This document shows, piece by piece, positions 58,279 to 64,000 of a stretch of DNA of 64,000 bases. A model generated the notes under the pieces. It was not told the origin of the DNA. It made no database searches and was given only the letters and a program-made list of their open reading frames with translations. Made by a program: the position numbers and the translations under genes. Location: contig CAYQIV010000007.1 in the NCBI GenBank assembly GCA_964417725.1, forward strand, positions 1-64,000. Direction: 5' to 3'. Each line of letters begins with the position of its first letter. Position 1 is the first letter of the stretch. Source of the stretch: SHZI01 sp964417725 (GTDB lineage: Bacteria > Pseudomonadota > Gammaproteobacteria > Steroidobacterales > GCA-2729495).

Positions 58279-59565
58279 CTAGGTCACCTGGCCGCCGGCC
58301 AGGCGTGTGAACAGCGTCGCAAATTCGTCAACGCGCCGGACCCTGGAGTGGCCTTCGGCCGCCGCGACATCGAGCACGGCAGCCCCATCGCGCCGGGTAA
58401 GGAAGCCTTCGATGGCCCGGGCGATTCCCTCCGCGTCGTCGACCGGGGCCAGCGCGCCCACGCCAACACGGCGCAGCAGCGCCGCGGTTTCACCCTGATG
58501 ATCGGCAAGCGCCAGGATGGGCCGCCTGGCACGCAGATACTCGTAAAGCTTGGCCGGGATCGCCGGGTTCGAGGTGCGCCCCTGGAAGAGCAGCAGGCCC
58601 GCGGCATCGAGCATTTCACGCAATGCCTGCGGATAGGGCACAGCAGGTGCCAGCGAAACCACGTCACCCAGCTGCAGGCGGTCGATCATGGGCTGGTAGA
58701 ACTCGTCGAAGCCCGTGGCACGCAGCACCACGCGCAGCGCCGGCGGCAGAGCGCCGCGGGCACGGAGCAGGTCGAGCGCGGCAAAGAACGCCGAGGGGTC
58801 GCGGTCGGGGCCCGGGTACAGCGTGCCGCTGTGGACCAGCGTGATCGCCCCGTCGGCAGGGGCCGCCGGCAGGGTCTCGGCAAGGGCGAAGGCCTCGGGA
58901 TCGAAGCCGTTGGCGATGACATGGGCCGCCTCCCTGCCCTGCCAGGCCGGGTAACGATCGAGGAAGATGGCCCGGGCCGTATCCGTACAGAACGTTGCCG
59001 CACTCGCCGCTGCAGCCACACGCCGCTCGGTGGCCAGACGGCTGCCGCGCAGGTGTGGTTCTTCGGGATACCACGCGCCGTCGATCTGCTCGACCATGGG
59101 ATCACGGAAGTCGGCAACCCATGGCAGGCCGGTGAACCGATGGAGCCAGAAGCCGATGAGGTGCGCCGTGGCCAGCGGGTAGGTGGACCAGAGCACTTCC
59201 GGGCGATGGCGCCGGATCACTTGAAGACCAAGTGGGATGGCGCCGGCCAGCCAGCTCGACCAGCGGTCCGGGCGGGCAAGGAAACCCGGGTAGCGGCCGC
59301 GCACGGCCAGATGCCGGGCCGCGTCCAGCGCCGGCGCACGGGCGACGATGGCACCGGCCGGCAACGCGGTGCTGCCGTGGGCCGCGATGCGCCCGTAGGC
59401 CCGTGTGGTGGCGGTCAACACCACCGGCTGCCAGCCCCGGGCGGGCAGGTACCGCACCATCGACAGCGGCCGCTGCAGCCCGCTGCTGGCCTGCAGGGGT
59501 GGAAAATGAAAGGCAATCAGCAGAACGCGCGGCAGCGTCACCGCAGCCCTCGGCGGCGCGCTCAT
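58279..59565 (-). CDS. GT4-like glycosyltransferase
   Basis: A 428-residue GT-B enzyme: RVLLIAFHFPPLQASSGLQR, LWSTYPLATAHLIGFWL, WVADFRDPMVEQIDG, a TNGF-like linker (VIANGFDPEAF), and a donor domain containing LVHSGTLYPGPDRDP and NPAIPAKLYEYLRARRPIL. The last replaces the usual E-x7-E with a K-x-YEY pattern, as in several EPS glycosyltransferases. The gene lies upstream of the riboswitch leader; transcription of the kelch gene probably restarts at its own promoter. Confidence 0.86.
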   Translation of the reverse strand: MSAPPRAAVTLPRVLLIAFHFPPLQASSGLQRPLSMVRYLPARGWQPVVLTATTRAYGRIAAHGSTALPAGAIVARAPALDAARHLAVRGRYPGFLARPDRWSSWLAGAIPLGLQVIRRHRPEVLWSTYPLATAHLIGFWLHRFTGLPWVADFRDPMVEQIDGAWYPEEPHLRGSRLATERRVAAAASAATFCTDTARAIFLDRYPAWQGREAAHVIANGFDPEAFALAETLPAAPADGAITLVHSGTLYPGPDRDPSAFFAALDLLRARGALPPALRVVLRATGFDEFYQPMIDRLQLGDVVSLAPAVPYPQALREMLDAAGLLLFQGRTSNPAIPAKLYEYLRARRPILALADHQGETAALLRRVGVGALAPVDDAEGIARAIEGFLTRRDGAAVLDVAAAEGHSRVRRVDEFATLFTRLAGGQVT

Positions 59566-59598
59566 CTCACCTGCCCCACGCGATCGTACCCATCGCTT

Positions 59599-60414
59599 TC
59601 ACCCGCGCCGCGTGGCAATCAGCATGGTGTAGGGGGTCATGACGTGACCGAGAAAGCGCAGCACGGGGTTGGCAACGGCCAGGCGTGCCAGCAGCGCAGC
59701 GCCTCGCGACATCGATGCCCGATCGGCGATGGCGAAACGATCGGCACAATCGAAACCGCGGCGCTCGAGGTCATCGCGCAGCTGATACCACGAGAACCAG
59801 TTGACGGCCGGCCAGGCGGCGTAATTGACCCACTGCGGATGGCTGCTGGTCGCACGCTTCACGCACCAGCGCTTGAGCGCCGCGGGGTACCAGCTGTAGA
59901 GCGGCAGGTCGAACTCCTGCTGGCGCGGGCACAGCCGGCTGGTGGTGCTGATGAAGATCGAACCGCCGGGCCGGAGGATGCGCAGGCATTCATCGAGGCA
60001 GGCGCGCCACTCGGCCACGTGCTCGAGCAGCTCCGGCAGCAGGCAGATATCCATCGATGCCGTCGGCCAGGGCAAGGCTGCGGCACTGGCCGCATGGTAA
60101 TCGACATCGAGGCCGGCCGCGGTGCTGCGCTCCCGGGCGATGCGGATGAAGGCCTCATCGATGTCGATGCCATGGACCCGATGGCCTTGCCGGGCCCAGA
60201 GGATGCACTGCACGCCGACGTTGCACCCGATATCGGCGACATCCAGCGACTCGACGGGCAGGCCGCGCCGCGCCCGGTAGCGGATCACGGTGCGCTGGAT
60301 GGACTCGAAGTTGGCCTGGACGGCCGGCGTCAGGCTGCGGTGCGCGTAGTAGTCGACAAAGCGATCATGCCCACCCTCGCTTTCCGCTGGTTGTTCTTTC
60401 ATCCCGGCCGACAT
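59599..60414 (-). CDS. Class I SAM-dependent methyltransferase
   Basis: A 271-residue Methyltransf_11/25-type enzyme. SAM motif VADIGCNVGVQCILWAR near residue 53, HGIDIDEAFIRIA, LPELLEHVAEW and ILRPGGSIFIST. The C-terminal half contains WVNYAAWPAVNWFSW and a hydrophobic patch. Starts at 60414 and 60402 are both possible. Substrate unknown; the context suggests methylation of a sugar or lipid-linked glycan, possibly the chain-end mark read by Wzt, which is inference. Confidence 0.83.
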   Translation of the reverse strand: MSAGMKEQPAESEGGHDRFVDYYAHRSLTPAVQANFESIQRTVIRYRARRGLPVESLDVADIGCNVGVQCILWARQGHRVHGIDIDEAFIRIARERSTAAGLDVDYHAASAAALPWPTASMDICLLPELLEHVAEWRACLDECLRILRPGGSIFISTTSRLCPRQQEFDLPLYSWYPAALKRWCVKRATSSHPQWVNYAAWPAVNWFSWYQLRDDLERRGFDCADRFAIADRASMSRGAALLARLAVANPVLRFLGHVMTPYTMLIATRRG

Positions 60415-60563
60415 GCACAGATCCCGGATATCCCGCGGCACTCTACCAGAAGGTGGCGCACGCGACCGGACACCGGTCACCGATCGGCAGCCGGTGTGTC
60501 GCGGGCCTTCATGGTAGAGTCGCGGCCGCGTCCCGCGGGGAAACGCGGGCGCCATCGAGGCAC

Positions 60564-61292
60564 ATGCCCCTGACGGCCACCGGAATGTCGCGCCTGCTTC
60601 GCACCATCGATGAACTCGGACCGGGCAACACGCTGCTCTATGCCATCCATCGCGGGTTGCAGCGGCTGTCGCCGCGGCTGGCCCTGGAACGCCTGTACGT
60701 TGTCGCCCAGCCGGTCCGCGGACACGACGGACTGGCAGCCGGGCGTGGCCGGAACATCGGCGTCCGCCGCCTCCTGCCCGGCGATCCGGCGCTCTCGGCC
60801 TTCACACGCATCGCCGACGAGATGGCCGACCGGCATCGTCAGGGCGCCGTCTGTCTCGGCGCATTCCGCGGCGAGGCGCTGCTCGGCTGGCTGTGGTACA
60901 CACGGGGAACGTTCCAGGACTACGGCTATCCACTCGATTTCGTGCTCAGACCGGCCACCGGCACGGCATGGGATTTCGACGTCTACATCCGCCCCGAAGC
61001 ACGGCTTTCCGCGGCGTTCGCCCGCCTCTGGGACAGCGCCTTTGCGCGGATGCGCGAAGCCGGCATCCATACCACGCTGAGCGCGATCTCCGCCTACAAC
61101 GCTGCTTCGCTGCACGCCCACCGCCGTCTGGGAATCCGCCCGCTCGGCAGCCTGCTGGTGCTGCGGCTCGGGCGGCTGCAGGCGGTCTGGGCGCCGGACA
61201 TGGGTCGATGGCTGCAGTGTTCGCTGCAGCCGGGTTTCCGCGCGCGCCTGGTGGTCGACGCCGCACCGCCGGGCACGGGCGATCAGGCGTAG
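60564..61292 (+). CDS. GNAT family acetyltransferase
   Basis: A 242-residue protein ending in a GNAT-like domain: GAFRGEALLGWLWYT, FDVYIRPEARLSAAFARLWD and AISAYNAASLHAHRRLGI, where the N-x-x-S-x-x-x-(H/Y) helix is typical of the family. The N-terminal 60 residues are basic. GAGG precedes the ATG at 60564; an ATG at 60585 is also in frame. Ends within the phosphomannomutase gene of the other strand by ten bases. The acyl acceptor is unknown. Confidence 0.78.
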   Translation: MPLTATGMSRLLRTIDELGPGNTLLYAIHRGLQRLSPRLALERLYVVAQPVRGHDGLAAGRGRNIGVRRLLPGDPALSAFTRIADEMADRHRQGAVCLGAFRGEALLGWLWYTRGTFQDYGYPLDFVLRPATGTAWDFDVYIRPEARLSAAFARLWDSAFARMREAGIHTTLSAISAYNAASLHAHRRLGIRPLGSLLVLRLGRLQAVWAPDMGRWLQCSLQPGFRARLVVDAAPPGTGDQA

Positions 61293-62641
61293 CGGTCGAT
61301 CAAGGCAAGCAACGCAGCCGTCTGGCGTGTCATGAGCGCGCTGTCACCCCGGCTCTCGACGTTGAGGCGCAGCAGCGGTTCGGTGTTCGACAGGCGCAGG
61401 TTGAAACGCCAGTCGGCGAATTCCATGCTCAGTCCGTCGGTATCGGTGATGGCAATCGCCTGCCCTTCATGCCGGGCTCGAATCGTTGCCATCAGGCCAG
61501 CGGCGTCGCGCACCCGCCTGTTGATCTCCCCGCTCACCGGGAAGCGCCCGATGGCCTCGGCGAGGTGGACCGACAACGGCCTGTTGCTGGTGGAAACCAG
61601 CCCGGCCACCAGCAGCCAGGGAATCATGCCGCTGTCGCAGTAGTTGAAGTCACGGAAATAGTGGTGCGCGCTCATCTCGCCACCGTAGAGGGCATCTTCG
61701 GCGCGCATCCGCTCCTTGATGAAAGCGTGGCCGGTCTTCGAGACCACCGGCACGCCGCCGTGCCGGCGCACGACATCAATGGTATTCCACACCAGCCTCG
61801 GGTCATGGATGATCTTCCCGCCCCCATGACGCGCCAGCAGTGCCGCGGCCAGCAGGCCAACGATGTAATAGCCTTCGACGAAGGCTCCCGTTTCGTCAAA
61901 GAGAAAGCAGCGGTCGAAGTCGCCATCCCAGGCCACGCCCAGGTCGGCGCCGGCGGCAACGACAGCCTCCGACGTCACGCGGCGATTCTCGACCAGCAAC
62001 GGATTGGGCACCCCGTTGGGGAACCGCCCGTCAGCCTCGTGCTGCAGCCGGATCAGTTCGAAGGGCAAGTGCGGCGCCAATGCATCGACAACGGCACCGG
62101 CACAGCCATTGCCCGCATTGACGACGATGCGCAGCGGCCTGAGTGCATCGATTGACACATAGCCGAGCAGGTGGTCGATGTAGCGCGCCCGTGCATCGAC
62201 CGCGCGGACGGTGCCCGCCGGGGCAGGTGGCGGTCCCGCACCGCGTTCCGCGAGACGACGGATCTCATCGAGACCTGTGTCACCGCTGACGGGCCGCGCA
62301 CCCTCGCGAACCAGCTTCATGCCGTTCCAGTCGGCGGGATTGTGACTGGCGGTCACCATGATGCCGCCCCCGGCGGCAAGGTCCGCGGTGGCAAAGTAGA
62401 CTTCTTCCGTCCCGCACATGCCGATGCGGATGACATCGACACCGCTGGCAACCAGCGATTCAGCCAGCGCCGCAACGAGCATCGGACTGCTCAGCCGCAT
62501 GTCCTCGCCGAGGATGACGCTGCCGGGACGGATGCAGGCGGCATAGGCACGACCGATGCGCGCGGCGACGTCGGCGTCGAGTTCCGTCGGCACCCTGCCG
62601 CGGATGTCATAGGCCTTGAAGCAGTCAAGTTCGCGCAGCAT
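61283..62641 (-). CDS. manB: Phosphomannomutase/phosphoglucomutase
   Basis: A 452-residue alpha-D-phosphohexomutase that converts mannose-6-phosphate to mannose-1-phosphate (and often the glucose pair). The phosphoserine loop is TASHNPADWNGMKL near residue 98, the magnesium site is DGDFDRCFLFDE, the sugar loop includes GEMSAHHYF, and the phosphate site is RLSNTEPLLRLNVE. It follows manC by 20 bases, forming a GDP-mannose unit. The product could also supply glucose-1-phosphate to RfbF. Confidence 0.94.
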   Translation of the reverse strand: MLRELDCFKAYDIRGRVPTELDADVAARIGRAYAACIRPGSVILGEDMRLSSPMLVAALAESLVASGVDVIRIGMCGTEEVYFATADLAAGGGIMVTASHNPADWNGMKLVREGARPVSGDTGLDEIRRLAERGAGPPPAPAGTVRAVDARARYIDHLLGYVSIDALRPLRIVVNAGNGCAGAVVDALAPHLPFELIRLQHEADGRFPNGVPNPLLVENRRVTSEAVVAAGADLGVAWDGDFDRCFLFDETGAFVEGYYIVGLLAAALLARHGGGKIIHDPRLVWNTIDVVRRHGGVPVVSKTGHAFIKERMRAEDALYGGEMSAHHYFRDFNYCDSGMIPWLLVAGLVSTSNRPLSVHLAEAIGRFPVSGEINRRVRDAAGLMATIRARHEGQAIAITDTDGLSMEFADWRFNLRLSNTEPLLRLNVESRGDSALMTRQTAALLALIDRYA

Positions 62642-62661
62642 GGGTCTACTTTCCGGCGGTG

Positions 62662-64000
62662 TCAGTCCCGCCTGCCCTCACGCCCATAGCGGTCCTCAAA
62701 GCGTACGATGTCATCTTCACCGAGATACCCGCCGACCTGGACCTCGACGATGACGAGGGAATCCTGCCCTGGATTCTCGATGCGGTGGCGGGCACCGAGC
62801 GGGATGAAGACATGCTCTCCCACCCCCAGATCGAGGATTTCGTCATCCCGGGTAACGCGCGCGCGGCCCGCGACCACCACCCAGTGCTCGGCACGGTGGT
62901 GGTGCAACTGCAGTGACAGAACGCCACCGGGCAATATGGTCAGGCGCTTGACCTGGAAGCCGTCATCAGCGCCGAGGCTTTCGAAACTGCCCCATGGCCG
63001 GAAGACCTCGCGCCCGCAGCGCAGCTCATCCCGGCCGCGCAGCGCAGCGTGTCCGACCAGCTGACGCACCACTTGCGAATCGCCCCGGGGAACGACGAGT
63101 ACCGCGTCTGCGGTCTCGACGACGATGCAGTCCTTGACGCCTGCGACGGCGACGAGGCGGCTCTCGGCGCGCACCAGGGAGTCGCGGCAGTCGTGGAGAA
63201 CGACGTCCCCGGAAACGACATTGCCGGACTCATCGTGCGGGCTTGCATCCCAGAGCGCATCCCAGCTACCGACATCGCTCCAGCCGGCATCCAGCGGCAC
63301 GACGACCACCCGCTCGCTGCGTTCCATTACGGCGTAGTCGACCGAATCGGCACGGCAGGCCGTGAATGCATCAACATCGAGACGGATGAACCCATCACTG
63401 GCGACGGCATTCTCCAGCGACCGCTCGGCAGCCTCGGCGATATCACCGGCATGCGCGTGCACCTCGCCGAGGAACATGTCGGCCGAGAACAGGAACATGC
63501 CGCTGTTCCACAGGTAGTCACCGGACTGGACATAACGCCGTGCCATCTCGTAATCCGGCTTCTCGACGAAGGCCCTCACCGGATGCCAGCCCGACGCCGT
63601 GGCCGCTTCCGCTGCAATATAGCCATAGCCGGTTTCGGGCCGGGTCGGCGTGATGCCGAACGTCACCAGTCGACCTTCCGCAGCGATACGCATTGCCACC
63701 TCGACGGACTGCGCGAAGGCCGTGACATCGGTGATGACGTGATCGGCCGGCAATACCAGCAGGCGCACGTCGTGCCCGGCCCTCTGGCGCGCATGGCGGG
63801 CTGCAACGGCAATCGCCGGCGCGGTGTTGCGTCCTTCGGGCTCGAGCATCACGGTGGCCGACCGGCCCATGTCCCGCAACTGTGCCGCGACCAGAAATCG
63901 GTGGGCTTCGTTGCACACCACGATCGGCACGGCGGGGGGCGGGCTGCCGAGGGCGTCGAGGGCATCGAGGCGTGCGAGGGTCTCCTGCAGCAGCGAGCGC
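62662..64000 (-). CDS. manC: Mannose-1-phosphate guanylyltransferase/mannose-6-phosphate isomerase, 5' end outside the window
   Basis: A bifunctional type II enzyme making GDP-mannose. About 445 codons are visible and the frame runs off the right edge, so the N-terminal nucleotide-binding signature lies outside. Visible nucleotidyltransferase parts: PIVVCNEAHRFLVAAQLRDM, EPEGRNTAPAIAVAA, YGYIAAE, FVEKPD and DAGWSDVGSWDALWD. The C-terminal cupin isomerase domain has FRPWGSFESL, LQLHHHRAEHWVVVAGRA and HRIENPG. It pairs with manB downstream. Truncation is by the window only. Confidence 0.94.
   Translation of the reverse strand, partial: RSLLQETLARLDALDALGSPPPAVPIVVCNEAHRFLVAAQLRDMGRSATVMLEPEGRNTAPAIAVAARHARQRAGHDVRLLVLPADHVITDVTAFAQSVEVAMRIAAEGRLVTFGITPTRPETGYGYIAAEAATASGWHPVRAFVEKPDYEMARRYVQSGDYLWNSGMFLFSADMFLGEVHAHAGDIAEAAERSLENAVASDGFIRLDVDAFTACRADSVDYAVMERSERVVVVPLDAGWSDVGSWDALWDASPHDESGNVVSGDVVLHDCRDSLVRAESRLVAVAGVKDCIVVETADAVLVVPRGDSQVVRQLVGHAALRGRDELRCGREVFRPWGSFESLGADDGFQVKRLTILPGGVLSLQLHHHRAEHWVVVAGRARVTRDDEILDLGVGEHVFIPLGARHRIENPGQDSLVIVEVQVGGYLGEDDIVRFEDRYGREGRRD

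Overview
The window is GC-rich DNA with dense genes, many ATGA/GTGA-type overlaps between them and only short gaps. Its core marker genes are those that accompany exosortase A (XrtA/EpsH) in exopolysaccharide (EPS) loci: the amidotransferase, EpsH1-associated sugar transferase, Wza-like lipoprotein, chain-length determinant, tyrosine autokinase, outer-membrane barrel, deacetylase, FemAB, hydrolases 1 and 2, acyl-CoA ligase, PLP decarboxylase and Daro_2409-type glycosyltransferase families. The tRNA-Ala(GGC)/gltX neighbourhood and a class I cyclic di-GMP riboswitch suggest a proteobacterium, most likely a gammaproteobacterium. That placement is an inference; no rRNA or other taxonomic marker is present.

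Layout. 1-2335: housekeeping edge with a truncated tRNA-Ala, gltX and a phosphopantetheinyl transferase. 2356-8824: WecA-like initiating transferase, first Wza-like exporter and barrel, tRNA-Val, AAA-FHA ATPase, and a second (WcaJ-type) initiating transferase. 8999-13300: leftward glycosyltransferases and an amidotransferase. 13613-22070: rightward seven-gene operon for export, chain length, kinase, barrel, deacetylase, FemAB and amidotransferase, behind a TATAAT promoter with a palindromic operator candidate. 22095-27565: leftward sugar-nucleotide operon (rfbF, SDR, three C-methyltransferase paralogues). 27738-36517: rightward run of PIG-L deacetylase, FG-GAP protein, SDR, GT4, Wzt ATPase and a large unknown protein. 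36530-39668: Wzm permease and two glycosyltransferases. 39629-42781: leftward hydrolases, acyl carrier protein and GT2. 43031-48204: rightward Cys-less amidotransferase, an O-antigen-ligase-like membrane protein fused to a secreted domain, and a FemAB/GNAT-like protein. 48196-53325: leftward acyl-CoA ligase, PLP decarboxylase, GT4 and deacetylase. 53375-57767: a TPR protein and a giant secreted kelch/Ig/jelly-roll-like protein behind a c-di-GMP riboswitch. 58279-64000: GT4, methyltransferase, GNAT, phosphomannomutase and a truncated mannose-1-phosphate guanylyltransferase.

How it fits together. ManC/ManB feed GDP-mannose and RfbF feeds CDP-glucose. SDRs and C-methyltransferases tailor sugars. 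Two lipid-carrier transferases and eight glycosyltransferases build the chain, and amidotransferases, deacetylases, FemAB/GNAT proteins and an ACP-based acyl module decorate it. Wzm/Wzt, Wza-like proteins, the chain-length protein/kinase and the O-antigen-ligase-like protein export and finish it.

Most interesting points: (1) a clear GEMM-I riboswitch with its own promoter controlling the secreted kelch/Ig protein; (2) an unrecognised secreted module of about 270 residues present both in that protein and fused behind the ligase-like protein through an internal signal-peptide-like segment; (3) an XrtA-type locus in which no exosortase and no PEP-CTERM protein is visible; (4) a third amidotransferase lacking the glutaminase cysteine.
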